Source: Bacteroides caecigallinarum (GTDB lineage: Bacteria; Bacteroidota; Bacteroidia; Bacteroidales; Bacteroidaceae). Taken from it: a stretch of DNA of 41,182 nt. This document shows positions 32,760 to 41,182 of this stretch, piece by piece; positions within the stretch are counted from its first letter, which is position 1, and every line of letters starts with the position of its first letter. Where the stretch lies: assembly GCF_021530995.1 (NCBI RefSeq), contig NZ_JADYTF010000018.1, positions 1 to 41,182 on the forward strand, in the 5' to 3' direction. The translations under genes and the position numbers were made by a program. Below the pieces are notes generated by a model. It saw only the letters and a program-made list of their open reading frames with translations. It made no database searches and had not been told where the DNA came from.

Positions 32760-35543
32760 ATGGATAAACTTTTTCTACTCGATGCCTACGCATTAATCTA
32801 CCGTGCATATTACGCGTTAATCAAAAGTCCCAGAATAAACTCGAAAGGATTCAACACATCGGCTATCCTGGGTTTTGTAAATACACTTGAAGATGTATTG
32901 AAAAAAGAATCGCCTACCCATATCGGTGTAGCTTTCGACCCCTCGGGTCCGACATTCAGACACGAAGCATACAAAGAATATAAAGCGCAGAGAGAGGAAA
33001 CTCCCGAAGCCATACGATTGTCAGTACCTATTATAAAGGATATCATCAGAGCATACAGAATACCGATACTTGAGGTTCCCGGTTACGAAGCTGACGACGT
33101 TATCGGCACACTTGCCACTGAGGCCGGCAAAAGGGGTATCACCACATATATGATGACTCCCGACAAGGACTACGGCCAGCTGGTAAGCGAGAACGTATTC
33201 ATGTACAGACCCAAGTATGGCGACAAGGAGTTCGACATAATGGGTATAGAAGAGGTAAAAGCAAAATTCAATATAGAATCCACCAGTCAGGTAATCGATA
33301 TGCTTGGACTTATGGGTGACTCGTCAGACAATATACCGGGCTGTCCGGGCGTTGGCGAGAAAACGGCCCAGAAACTTATTTCTGAGTTCGGCAGTATCGA
33401 AAACCTGCTTGAACACACTGACCAGCTGAAAGGGGCAATAAAGACAAAGGTGGAATCGAATGTCGAAAAGATAAAATTCTCAAAATTCCTCGCCACTATA
33501 AAAACTGACGTTCCCATCGAGCTTGACATGGATTCTCTGAAACGCGAAGCTCCGGATGAAGAAAAACTTAGAAGCATTTTCGAGGAGCTGGAATTCCGTA
33601 CACTATTGGAAAGGGTATTCAAATCCGACAAAAAGCCGGCAGCAAAACCGGCACCCGAAAAACAGGCACTCCAAGGCGATCTCTTTGGATTTTTTGCCGA
33701 CGACAATACGGAAGAACAGAAAAATTCAAGTCTCAAAAGGCTTGAAGACACCGATTATGACTATCAACTCATTGATACAGAGGATAAAATAAACGATTTT
33801 TTAAGAATAATCCTTACAAAGGAAATTATCAGTCTGGATACAGAGACCACAAACACTGACGCAATGAGCGCAGAACTGGTAGGAATGAGCTTCAGCTATG
33901 CGGAAAACCAGGCTTTTTATGTTCCTGTACCGAAAGACAGAGAAGAAGCCCAGAAAATCGTCGATAAGTTCAAACCTGTATTCGAGAATGAAAAATCCAT
34001 AAAGGTGGGACAGAACATAAAATACGACATGATTGTCCTTGCCAACTACGGAGTCGCCATTAAAGGACAGATGTTCGACACCATGATAGCTCATTACGTG
34101 TTGCAGCCTGAACTGCATCATGGCATGGACTACCTGGCAGAAGTATATCTGAAATATGACACCATAAAGATAGAAGAGCTGATTGGTGCAAAAGGAAAGA
34201 ACCAGCGCAACATGCGCGACCTCTCTCCTACCGATATATATAAATACGCATGCGAAGATGCGGACGTTACGCTCAAACTGAAGAACATCCTTGAAAAGGA
34301 ACTTGAGACTAACGGTGTGAAAGAACTGTTCGAAGAAATAGAGATGCCGCTAGTCCCAGTACTTGCTTACATCGAAAGAAACGGAGTGAGAATAGATACT
34401 GAAGCCCTGAAAGAAACTTCCAGACATTTCACCATAAGAATGCGCGAAATAGAAGAAGAGATATACAAGCTTGCAGAAACGGAATTCAATGTCTCTTCTC
34501 CGAAGCAGGTAGGCGAAGTACTTTTCGACAGACTGAAGATAGTAGAAAAAGCCAAGAAAACCAAGACAGGCCAGTACGTCACATCCGAAGAGGTTCTGGA
34601 AAGTCTGAAAGGCAAGCATGAGATTGTAGGCAAGATATTGGAACATCGTGGTCTGAAAAAACTGCTCGGCACATATATAGACGCACTTCCCGAACTTATC
34701 AATCCAAAGACGGGAAGGATACATACATCCTTCAATCAAACCGTAACTGCTACAGGACGATTAAGCTCAAGCAATCCTAACCTGCAGAACATCCCTGTCA
34801 GAAACGAGGACGGGAAAGAAATCAGAAAAGCATTCATTCCGGACGACGGATGCGAATTCTTTTCTGCCGACTATTCTCAGATAGAACTTAGAATAATGGC
34901 ACATCTGAGTGAAGACGAGAATATGATTGAAGCCTTCAGGGAAGAACAGGATATTCATGCGGCAACAGCAGCCAAAATATATAAGATAAATATAGACGAG
35001 GTAAGCAGAGAGCAAAGAAGCAAGGCAAAGACTGCGAATTTCGGTATTATATACGGTATTTCCGTATTCGGACTTGCGGAACGCCTGAATGTGGACCGCA
35101 AAGAAGCCAAGGAACTTATTGACGGATATTTCGAAAACTATCCTAAAGTGAAAGCCTATATGGACGAAAGTATCCGTTCTGCTAGGGACAAAGGTTACAT
35201 TGAGACAATATTCAAGCGCAAAAGGTATCTTCCTGACATAAACTCAAGAAATGCCGTAGTAAGAGGCTATGCCGAACGAAATGCAATCAATGCACCTATC
35301 CAGGGTAGTGCAGCCGACATAATCAAAGTAGCCATGATAAGAATATACAAACGATTCATGGACGAAGGTATCAAGTCTAAAATGATACTGCAGGTACACG
35401 ATGAACTCAATTTCAGCGTGTTGAGAGAAGAAAAGGAAAAAGTGCAGCAAATTGTGATTTCCGAAATGGAGGCTGCTTACAAAATGAAAGTACCTTTGCT
35501 TGCAGACTGCGGTTGGGGTCAAAATTGGCTTGAAGCACACTAG
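32760..35543 (+). CDS. polA: DNA polymerase I
   Basis: Gap-filling repair polymerase that also removes RNA primers. The 5'-3' exonuclease domain (1-290) has EVPGYEADDVIGTLA and TPDKDYGQLV. The 3'-5' proofreading domain is intact: Asp360 and Glu362 in SLDTETT, VGQNIKYDM, and YACEDADVTLKL. The polymerase domain has Asp704 in ADYSQIELRIMAHL, KTANFGIIYG in the O helix and Asp881 in QVHDELNFSV. At 927 residues it matches E. coli Pol I (928) in length and domain order. The proline- and lysine-rich linker at about 290-320 is a normal variable region. It is monocistronic. Confidence 0.97.
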   Translation: MDKLFLLDAYALIYRAYYALIKSPRINSKGFNTSAILGFVNTLEDVLKKESPTHIGVAFDPSGPTFRHEAYKEYKAQREETPEAIRLSVPIIKDIIRAYRIPILEVPGYEADDVIGTLATEAGKRGITTYMMTPDKDYGQLVSENVFMYRPKYGDKEFDIMGIEEVKAKFNIESTSQVIDMLGLMGDSSDNIPGCPGVGEKTAQKLISEFGSIENLLEHTDQLKGAIKTKVESNVEKIKFSKFLATIKTDVPIELDMDSLKREAPDEEKLRSIFEELEFRTLLERVFKSDKKPAAKPAPEKQALQGDLFGFFADDNTEEQKNSSLKRLEDTDYDYQLIDTEDKINDFLRIILTKEIISLDTETTNTDAMSAELVGMSFSYAENQAFYVPVPKDREEAQKIVDKFKPVFENEKSIKVGQNIKYDMIVLANYGVAIKGQMFDTMIAHYVLQPELHHGMDYLAEVYLKYDTIKIEELIGAKGKNQRNMRDLSPTDIYKYACEDADVTLKLKNILEKELETNGVKELFEEIEMPLVPVLAYIERNGVRIDTEALKETSRHFTIRMREIEEEIYKLAETEFNVSSPKQVGEVLFDRLKIVEKAKKTKTGQYVTSEEVLESLKGKHEIVGKILEHRGLKKLLGTYIDALPELINPKTGRIHTSFNQTVTATGRLSSSNPNLQNIPVRNEDGKEIRKAFIPDDGCEFFSADYSQIELRIMAHLSEDENMIEAFREEQDIHAATAAKIYKINIDEVSREQRSKAKTANFGIIYGISVFGLAERLNVDRKEAKELIDGYFENYPKVKAYMDESIRSARDKGYIETIFKRKRYLPDINSRNAVVRGYAERNAINAPIQGSAADIIKVAMIRIYKRFMDEGIKSKMILQVHDELNFSVLREEKEKVQQIVISEMEAAYKMKVPLLADCGWGQNWLEAH

Positions 35544-35639
35544 TACACCAGAATTGTAAACAGAAGTTAAATAACTAACATTTTGCTAATTTATAGTCAT
35601 TTTTTGGGGTTAAACTATACAACATATCAAAATAACATC

Positions 35640-35647
35640 TATATTTG
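35640..35647 (+). promoter_or_regulatory. Promoter -7 element for the DUF3836 gene
   Basis: TATATTTG matches TAnnTTTG, 49 bp before the start codon. No matching -33 element was recognised. Confidence 0.5.
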
Positions 35648-35695
35648 CATCGCAATCAAGAACAAAATGTAAGTTAAACCTAAAACAATAAAAAA

Positions 35696-36082
35696 ATGAA
35701 AGCTATGAATTTTATCAAAACCTTGTTAGTAATTGTAACAGTTTTTATCGCTAATGCTACTATTTCAGCTGCAAAGTTGAATAACAACCTGATTTACAAC
35801 GCAGAAGAAATCGACGGAGTGAAAGTTGCAGAAACAGTCTATAAAATGGACAACAATCTGCTTACTAAATACATGAAGTACAATTATAAATATAATGAAA
35901 ACAATCAGATGACTGAAAATCTGTCACAGAAATGGAATGCTGAAAACAACTGTTGGGTTAACGACTTGAAAATCTGTTATACATACGACAGCAAAAGCAT
36001 CACAACAGAATATTACAAATGGAACAGCAAAAAAGGTGAATTCATCCTTATTCCTGACATGACAGTTACAATGGATAAATAA
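35696..36082 (+). CDS. Small secreted DUF3836 domain-containing protein
   Basis: A 128-residue exported protein found mainly in Bacteroides and relatives; no function is known. The hydrophobic signal peptide is within residues 1-25 (FIKTLLVIVTVFIANATISA). The mature part shows the family pattern LIYNAEE, VAETVYKMDN, YMKYNYKYNENNQM, two Trp-containing repeats (KWNAENNCW; KWNSKKGEF) and an ending MTVTMDK. No lipobox was seen, so it is likely periplasmic or released. It is a single gene with its own promoter box and a strong terminator. Confidence 0.85.
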   Translation: MKAMNFIKTLLVIVTVFIANATISAAKLNNNLIYNAEEIDGVKVAETVYKMDNNLLTKYMKYNYKYNENNQMTENLSQKWNAENNCWVNDLKICYTYDSKSITTEYYKWNSKKGEFILIPDMTVTMDK

Positions 36083-36128
36083 AAAAACAAGCAGATAAAA
36101 TCAGAAACATAAATCTCTCTAAATTTTA

Positions 36129-36161
36129 GGAGGTATCTTCCCCAAGATACCTCCTTTTTTT
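36129..36161 (+). terminator. Intrinsic terminator after the DUF3836 gene
   Basis: GGAGGTATCTT, loop CCCC, and its perfect 11-bp complement, followed by seven T residues (36155-36161). It is a textbook terminator. Confidence 0.95.
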
Positions 36162-36179
36162 GCTATATGGCTACCATTC

Positions 36180-36211
36180 TTTGGTTATATTATTAGAAAT
36201 AAGTAACTTTG
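36180..36211 (+). promoter_or_regulatory. Full Bacteroidetes-type promoter for ychF
   Basis: TTTG at 36180-36183 and TAACTTTG at 36204-36211 are separated by 20 bp, as in the -33/-7 consensus TTTG-N19-21-TAnnTTTG. The start codon follows 41 bp after the -7 box. Confidence 0.75.
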
Positions 36212-36251
36212 CAGAGTTTTAGATCTAAAAATAAAAAACTTAAATATATTT

Positions 36252-37355
36252 ATGGCTCTACAATGTGGTATTGTCGGCCTACCTAACGTAGGCAAATCGA
36301 CACTTTTCAATTGCTTATCAAACGCAAAGGCTCAGGCAGCCAATTTCCCATTCTGTACAATCGAACCTAACGTAGGTGTAATCACTGTACCTGACGAACG
36401 TCTTAACAAACTGGCAGAACTTATAAATCCTAACCGAATAGTTCCTACAACAGTAGAAATCGTTGATATCGCCGGTCTGGTAAAAGGAGCCAGCAAGGGT
36501 GAAGGTCTTGGTAACAAATTCCTTGCAAACATCCGCGAGACAGATGCCATCATCCACGTTTTGCGTTGCTTCGACGATGATAACGTAACTCACGTTGACG
36601 GAAGCGTTGACCCTGTACGCGACAAGGAGATTATCGATACCGAACTTCAGTTGAAAGACCTTGAGACTATCGAAAGCCGCATACAGAAAGTGCAGAAACA
36701 GGCACAGACAGGTGGTGACAAGGTTGCAAAACAGACATACGAAGTGCTTGTACAGTACAAGGAAGCCCTTGAACAGGGAAAATCGGCACGTACAGTCCAG
36801 TTCGAGACAAAAGACGAGCAGAAGATAGCAAGAGAATTGTTCCTCATCACAAGCAAGCCTGTACTTTATGTATGCAATGTGGATGAAGCAAGCGCTGTGA
36901 ACGGAAACAAATACGTTGAACAGGTTCGCGAAGCCGTAAAAGACGAGAATGCTGAAATCCTTATCGTCGCAGCAAAGACAGAAGCAGACATCGCCGAACT
37001 TGAGACATACGAGGACCGCCAGATGTTCCTTCAGGAAGTAGGTCTGGAAGAATCAGGCGTTACACGACTCATCAAGGCTGCCTACAAACTGCTTGACCTT
37101 GAGACATTCCTCACAGCCGGAGTGCAGGAAGTAAGAGCATGGACATACCGCAAAGGCTGGAAGGCTCCACAATGCGCCGGCGTAATCCACACTGACTTCG
37201 AAAAAGGCTTTATCCGTGCCGAAGTAATCAAATACGACGATTACATCAAATACGGTTCTGAAGCAGCTGTAAAAGAAGCTGGAAAGATGAATGTAGAAGG
37301 TAAGGACTATATTGTTCAGGACGGCGACATCATGCACTTCAGATTCAATGTATAA
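36252..37355 (+). CDS. ychF: Redox-regulated ATPase YchF (Obg/OLA1 family)
   Basis: Ribosome-associated P-loop ATPase. The Walker A motif GLPNVGKST is at residues 7-15, switch II is VDIAGLVKGASKGEGLGN at about 69-86. The G4 motif is NVDE (Asn209) in place of NKxD, the change that gives ATP rather than GTP specificity. A TGS domain ends the protein (ECREVRAW-like TAGVQEVRAW to YIVQDGDIMHFRFNV). At 367 residues it matches the usual 363. The next gene starts 12 bp later. Confidence 0.96.
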   Translation: MALQCGIVGLPNVGKSTLFNCLSNAKAQAANFPFCTIEPNVGVITVPDERLNKLAELINPNRIVPTTVEIVDIAGLVKGASKGEGLGNKFLANIRETDAIIHVLRCFDDDNVTHVDGSVDPVRDKEIIDTELQLKDLETIESRIQKVQKQAQTGGDKVAKQTYEVLVQYKEALEQGKSARTVQFETKDEQKIARELFLITSKPVLYVCNVDEASAVNGNKYVEQVREAVKDENAEILIVAAKTEADIAELETYEDRQMFLQEVGLEESGVTRLIKAAYKLLDLETFLTAGVQEVRAWTYRKGWKAPQCAGVIHTDFEKGFIRAEVIKYDDYIKYGSEAAVKEAGKMNVEGKDYIVQDGDIMHFRFNV

Positions 37356-37367
37356 TCTCAATTATAT

Positions 37368-38282
37368 ATGCAAAAGAAATATCTAATCATAGGAACCGGC
37401 GGCGTTGGAGGCAGCATCGCCGGTTTTTTGGCATTAAACGGTGAGGACGTCACCTGCATAGCACGCGGCGCACACCTAGAGGCAATCCGCAAGAACGGAC
37501 TGCACCTGAAATCCGATCTTAAAGGGGAACACTTTCTGAGCGTAAAAGCCTGTACATCCGAAGAATACAACGACAAGGCTGACGTTATTTTCGTATGCGT
37601 GAAAGGATATTCCATCGATTCAATAAAAGATGTCCTTGAGCGCGCTTCTACACCCGACACACTGGTTATTCCTATACTTAATGTTTATGGCACAGGCCCC
37701 AGAATAGGCCGTCTTGCACCATCAGTGAAAGTACTCGACGGATGCATCTACATAGTAGGTTTCGTATCCGGCGAAGGCGAAATAACCCAGATGGGAACAA
37801 TTTTCCGCCTCGTATTCGGCGCACGTCCGGAGCAGGGTGTAGCCCATGAAAGACTGGAAGAAATAGCCGATACGCTGCGCAAATGCGGTATTAAGGTAGA
37901 TGTATCCGACGACATAAACCGTGACACATTCATCAAATGGGCATTCATTTCTGCCATGGCTTGCACAGGAGCATATCACGATGTACCAATGGGCGAAGTG
38001 CAGCACGAAGGCGAAGTGCGCGACACCTTCAAGGGACTATCAACCGAAAGTGCGGAGATAGGCCGTCGCCTGGGAGTATCATTCCCTGAAGACCCTGTAG
38101 AATATAATCTGAAGGTTATAGACAAGCTTGACCCTCACAGCACGGCATCAATGCAGAAGGATATTGCCAGAGGACATCAGTCCGAGATACAGGGAATGCT
38201 GTTCGATATGATAGACCTTGGCGAGAAGCTTGGAGTAAACCTCGATACATATCATAAGGTTGCCAAAAAGTTCATAAAATAA
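37368..38282 (+). CDS. 2-dehydropantoate 2-reductase (ketopantoate reductase) family protein
   Basis: NADPH-dependent reductase that makes pantoate in coenzyme A synthesis, if the family assignment reflects its function. The N-terminal Rossmann motif GTGGVGGSIAGFLALNG starts at residue 8. CVKGYSIDSI follows the second strand, and the C-terminal helical domain has FIKWAFISAMACTGAY around 187-202 plus HSTASMQKDI around 254-263, typical of ApbA/PanE. The 304-residue length is normal. It is 12 bp after ychF. Many members of this family act on other 2-oxo acids, so the exact substrate is uncertain. Confidence 0.88.
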   Translation: MQKKYLIIGTGGVGGSIAGFLALNGEDVTCIARGAHLEAIRKNGLHLKSDLKGEHFLSVKACTSEEYNDKADVIFVCVKGYSIDSIKDVLERASTPDTLVIPILNVYGTGPRIGRLAPSVKVLDGCIYIVGFVSGEGEITQMGTIFRLVFGARPEQGVAHERLEEIADTLRKCGIKVDVSDDINRDTFIKWAFISAMACTGAYHDVPMGEVQHEGEVRDTFKGLSTESAEIGRRLGVSFPEDPVEYNLKVIDKLDPHSTASMQKDIARGHQSEIQGMLFDMIDLGEKLGVNLDTYHKVAKKFIK

Positions 38283-38353
38283 CCACAAGCAATCCCTATC
38301 TTATGAACATCATCGCCACACCTGCTGTTATTTAATACAAAACGACACTAAGA

Positions 38354-39484
38354 ATGAAAGACAGAGAAAAGAGAGTACTGGTAGGTATGAGCGGCGGAAT
38401 AGACAGTTCTGCCACATGCATCATGCTTCAGGAAAAAGGATATGAAGTAGTGGGCGTAACCATGCGCACATGGGACATAGCGTCACAGTTCACCACCCCC
38501 GGTCAGGAAGAGCCTAACTTTGTGCTCGAAGCAAGAGCACTGGCAGCCAGACTGGGTATAGAACACCATGTGGCAGACGTTCGCGAGGAATTCAAGCAGG
38601 TGATAGTGAAGTATTTCATCGACGAATACATGCGTGGCCGCACCCCTAACCCATGCGTGATGTGCAATCCGCTTTTCAAGGAAAAGATACTGTGCGAATG
38701 GGCAGACAAGACCGGTTGTGCCTACATAGCTACAGGTCATTACTGCCGCATGGAGGAAAGAAACGGCAACAGATATATCCTCACAGGCGATGACAGTACA
38801 AAAGACCAGTCGTATTTCCTCTGGAAACTCCCGCAGGAGATACTCCGCAGAATGATGTTCCCTCTCGGTGGAATGACTAAAGTAGAAGTAAGGGAATACC
38901 TTGCATCGAAAGGATTCGAAGCCAAGGCCAAGGGAGGAGAAAGCATGGAGATATGCTTTATCGACAAGGACTACAGAGACTTCCTGAAAGAACATTGCCC
39001 AGACATAGACGAGAAGATAGGTCCGGGATGGTTTGTTGACAGCAAGGGGCTGAAATTGGGTCAGCATAAGGGTTTTGCCTATTACACAATAGGACAGCGC
39101 AAAGGTCTGGAGATAGCACTGGGAAAACCTGCCTACGTACTGAAAATAAACCCTGCAAAGAATACTGTAATGCTGGGCGACGCCGAGCAGCTAAAGACAG
39201 AATACATGCTGGTGGAGGATATCAACGCTGCCGACATAAACGAGATTCTTACATGTCCAGAACTGTCGGTAAGAATACGCTACAGAAGCAAGCCTATTCC
39301 ATGCACCGCTACCCTACTAGACGACGGACGCATGATGGTGCATTTCTGCGTCGAGGCATCGGCCATCACACCGGGACAGTCTGCCGTGTTCTACGACGGC
39401 AACCGCGTTCTGGGAGGCGGTTTCATTGCCTTCCAGAACGAAGTGAAGAAGATTGTCAGCGGTATGACGCAGCAAACTCTTTAG
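38354..39484 (+). CDS. mnmA: tRNA-specific 2-thiouridylase MnmA
   Basis: Thiolates U34 of tRNAs for Lys, Glu and Gln; works together with the MnmE/MnmG modification, of which MnmG is also in this window. The PP-loop [10 protein letters not shown] is at residues 12-21. Catalytic Cys candidates are Cys101 and Cys104 ([12 protein letters not shown]) and Cys201 ([12 protein letters not shown]); many MnmA have a single Cys in the first position. ATGHYCR and [10 protein letters not shown] are also family signatures. It has 376 residues, a normal length. Bacteroidales often carry more than one MnmA-type paralogue, so which tRNAs it modifies is not certain. Its last 29 bp overlap the convergent kinase gene. 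Confidence 0.93.
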   Translation: MKDREKRVLVGMSGGIDSSATCIMLQEKGYEVVGVTMRTWDIASQFTTPGQEEPNFVLEARALAARLGIEHHVADVREEFKQVIVKYFIDEYMRGRTPNPCVMCNPLFKEKILCEWADKTGCAYIATGHYCRMEERNGNRYILTGDDSTKDQSYFLWKLPQEILRRMMFPLGGMTKVEVREYLASKGFEAKAKGGESMEICFIDKDYRDFLKEHCPDIDEKIGPGWFVDSKGLKLGQHKGFAYYTIGQRKGLEIALGKPAYVLKINPAKNTVMLGDAEQLKTEYMLVEDINAADINEILTCPELSVRIRYRSKPIPCTATLLDDGRMMVHFCVEASAITPGQSAVFYDGNRVLGGGFIAFQNEVKKIVSGMTQQTL

Positions 39485-40376
39485 ATACAGAATTGTGTAC
39501 ACTGCGGCACACTTCCGCGCTGAAGTCAATGCCGCAGCGTATTATCTTGTCCCAATCGGTTTCCGAAAGACCGGACAAATCATCTTTCCCGATATTGTTC
39601 TTTATAAGCCCATACACCACACCGGCATTGAAATTATCACCCGCACCTACGGTACTAACCGTTTGGACAGGCTCAACGCCGTATGTCTTATTGAAATTAC
39701 CCGTATAGAGGTGTATATCCTTATCTGCATCAGTACAGATAAAGTTCCTGCAATAAAAACCTACGTTATTCTTATATACCTTATCCGGATCACTTATTTT
39801 AAACAAATTCTGAAAATCCTCAGTCGAACCGCGCAGAATATCCGCATACTCAAAGTTCTCAAGCACAGTAGGCATCAGCTTTATAGCCTCCGACAGATGA
39901 TTACTTCTGAAATTAACGTCATAATATATTATGGCGCCATTATCCTTGGCCATATCCATCACCTCCTTGATCTTGTCGCGGAGCAAAGGCGATATAGCAT
40001 AATACGAACCTATAATCAGTATATCATCCTTACCGATTTCCGGCATCTTTACGTCCAGCCTCAACTTAGGATAATCCTTGTAGAAAATATATTCCGCATC
40101 ATTTCTTTCATTCAGAAAAGCCAGTGACACAGGCGATTTTCCGTCAGGAAACACATTCACACTGTCTGTCTTCACACCGTTTTCACGCATATTCTCAAGG
40201 ATAATCTGCCCTACCCTGTCGTTACCGGTCTCGCTTATGAATGTTACGTCCATACCCATTCTTCCCAACGATACCACACCGTTATACACCGAACCTCCCG
40301 GTACAGCTGCCTGTGGCTGTCCGTCTCTGAAAAGTATATCGAGTATCGTCTCTCCTATTCCTATAATCTTTCTCAT
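39456..40376 (-). CDS. PfkB family sugar kinase (fructokinase-like)
   Basis: ATP-dependent carbohydrate kinase of the ribokinase fold. The glycine-rich N-terminal motif [15 protein letters not shown] occurs near residues 28-42. The anion hole and catalytic base are in [11 protein letters not shown], with Asp247 as the base. At 306 residues it has the normal length. Similarity to fructokinases is the best guess; ribokinase or other sugar kinases cannot be excluded. It starts 9 bp after the LOG-family gene, probably cotranscribed. Its last nine codons lie on the antisense strand of the end of mnmA. Confidence 0.88.
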   Translation of the reverse strand: MRKIIGIGETILDILFRDGQPQAAVPGGSVYNGVVSLGRMGMDVTFISETGNDRVGQIILENMRENGVKTDSVNVFPDGKSPVSLAFLNERNDAEYIFYKDYPKLRLDVKMPEIGKDDILIIGSYYAISPLLRDKIKEVMDMAKDNGAIIYYDVNFRSNHLSEAIKLMPTVLENFEYADILRGSTEDFQNLFKISDPDKVYKNNVGFYCRNFICTDADKDIHLYTGNFNKTYGVEPVQTVSTVGAGDNFNAGVVYGLIKNNIGKDDLSGLSETDWDKIIRCGIDFSAEVCRSVHNSVSKEFAASYR

Positions 40377-40385
40377 ATTTTCATT

Positions 40386-40919
40386 TCATTTAATCAATCC
40401 CACCAGTTCTTCAAACGAATTAGCCACTTTATAAAAGTTCTTCAGCGGCGAGTGTGCAAAGTGCTGCCTCTCCAATCCGTCCAGAAAAGCAATTACCCCA
40501 TTCCAAAATCCGTTTATATTGTAGAAAATCACCTGTTTGCGATGATATCCGATAGTAGCCGAAGCCATCACGCTGAACACCTCGTCCAATGTCCCTACTC
40601 CTCCGGGAAGTGCTATCGACACTTCCGACTCGCGCAACATCACATCTTTCCTTTCACTAAGGTTATCCGTACGGAAAACCACGTCGCAAAGGTCACTGGT
40701 CTTTCCACGCTCCTCCACTATGGTAGGCACTACTCCCATCACCATAGCTCCGTGTGCCTTTGCCTCGTCGGCAATCTCCTCCATCAGACCCGAACTTGTA
40801 CCACCGTAAACCAAAGTTTTACCGTTGTCTCCCATCCAGGCACCAAGCTCGCGTGCCTTTTCGGCATAGATATTATCAATGTCCTGCGATGCAGAACAGA
40901 ATACTGCTATATGTTCCAT
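40386..40919 (-). CDS. LOG family (TIGR00730) Rossmann-fold protein, probable nucleotide 5'-monophosphate nucleosidase
   Basis: Members hydrolyse nucleoside 5'-monophosphates, or cytokinin riboside monophosphates in plants. The family signature is seen as YGGTSSGLM (residues 38-46), where the third Gly of the usual GGGxxGLMG is Thr. RKDVML (90-95) and PGGVGTLDEVF (105-115) include the catalytic glutamate. At 177 residues it has the usual size. It is the first gene of a two-gene minus-strand unit with the sugar kinase. Physiological substrate unknown. Confidence 0.9.
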   Translation of the reverse strand: MEHIAVFCSASQDIDNIYAEKARELGAWMGDNGKTLVYGGTSSGLMEEIADEAKAHGAMVMGVVPTIVEERGKTSDLCDVVFRTDNLSERKDVMLRESEVSIALPGGVGTLDEVFSVMASATIGYHRKQVIFYNINGFWNGVIAFLDGLERQHFAHSPLKNFYKVANSFEELVGLIK

Positions 40920-40989
40920 TTCAGATGAATTTTATTTACAAATATGGAGATAAAAAACGACACTTTTTGCATGCCCTATACATTTTTTT

Positions 40990-41132
40990 AAAACGTGCCC
41001 ACATTTAAGTCAAAACGTGCGTTCGTTTTACCTTAAAATTGCCCACGTTTTTTTATAAGTAAGTGATCTAAAATATTTTTATATTCAGCATAAATTATTA
41101 ATATTGTCTCATGATATTTTAGAAATTGAATC
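40990..41132 (+). repeat. AAAACGTG repeat array, probable left end of an insertion sequence
   Basis: AAAACGTG occurs at 40990-40997 and 41012-41019, 22 bp apart, and inverted (CACGTTTT) at 41044-41051, in an AT-rich stretch of about 200 bp between the LOG gene and the start of a transposase-like ORF. Terminal inverted repeats of an IS would be here, but the other end is outside the window so it cannot be checked. Confidence 0.4.
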
Positions 41133-41182
41133 ATGAAACATATAAAAGTGCTTGAATTGAGTGAGGCTGATCGCCTCAAACT
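41133..41182 (+). CDS. 5' fragment of a probable IS630-family transposase (runs off the right edge)
   Basis: The only 16 complete codons give MKHIKVLELSEADRLK. This resembles the start of IS630-type transposases common in Bacteroidetes. The ORF is cut by the window edge, so no DDE or HTH motif can be seen. The repeats just upstream fit an IS end. The call rests on a short N-terminus and is tentative. Confidence 0.45.
   Translation, partial: MKHIKVLELSEADRLK

Noticed and set aside
38303-38335. Ten-codon ORF (MNIIATPAVI) before mnmA
   Set aside because: No ribosome-binding or sequence feature suggests a leader peptide; such short frames are expected by chance.
39495-40127. Plus-strand open frame of 210 codons inside the sugar kinase
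   Set aside because: Antisense to the PfkB domain with its intact GAGD motif; no homologous features.

Overview
The window comes from a member of the phylum Bacteroidota, very probably a gut-type Bacteroidales. The evidence is a hybrid two-component regulator (HTCS) beside a SusC/SusD pair, SPII lipoproteins with Bacteroidales-style signals, DUF3836 and DUF3810 proteins, and several promoters with the Bacteroidetes -7 element TAnnTTTG. Genus and species cannot be fixed from the sequence alone. No complete rRNA or tRNA gene was seen.

Region 1 (1-15627) is a polysaccharide utilisation locus for beta-1,4-galactan, as in pectic arabinogalactan I or galactan side chains. An HTCS sensor-regulator is followed by a SusC-like TonB-dependent transporter, a SusD-like glycan-binding lipoprotein, a SusE/F-like surface lipoprotein with three similar C-terminal modules, and a GH53 endo-galactanase lipoprotein. 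A separate gene then encodes a very unusual GH2 beta-galactosidase fused to a second, complete GH53 domain. The logic is: the surface GH53 cuts galactan, SusC/D imports oligosaccharides, the GH2-GH53 enzyme degrades them in the periplasm, and the HTCS senses a product and activates the operon. The first ~125 bases look like the 5' end of a group II intron on the minus strand.

Region 2 (15692-22362) is an AraC-family regulator transcribed divergently from a complete tripartite RND efflux system (lipoprotein adaptor, inner-membrane pump, TolC-like outer-membrane factor). Region 3 (22549-25407) holds a DUF3810 membrane protein with an HExxH motif, a fused SpmA/SpmB-type membrane protein and ybeY.

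Region 4 (25524-37355) is core housekeeping: mnmG, a perfect 16-bp parS-like palindrome, then the tight cluster apt-uvrC-dtd-MazG-like-deoC, a convergent polyprenyl diphosphate synthase, polA, a small secreted DUF3836 protein and ychF. Region 5 (37368-40919) has a ketopantoate reductase-like gene and mnmA, then a minus-strand pair (PfkB sugar kinase and LOG-family Rossmann protein). The kinase overlaps the end of mnmA convergently. The right edge appears to enter an insertion sequence: an AT-rich end with repeated AAAACGTG motifs and the first 16 codons of a probable IS630-type transposase.

The points most worth following are the GH2-GH53 fusion, the parS site downstream of mnmG, the repeat and hairpin elements around the galactan locus, and the two window-edge mobile elements.
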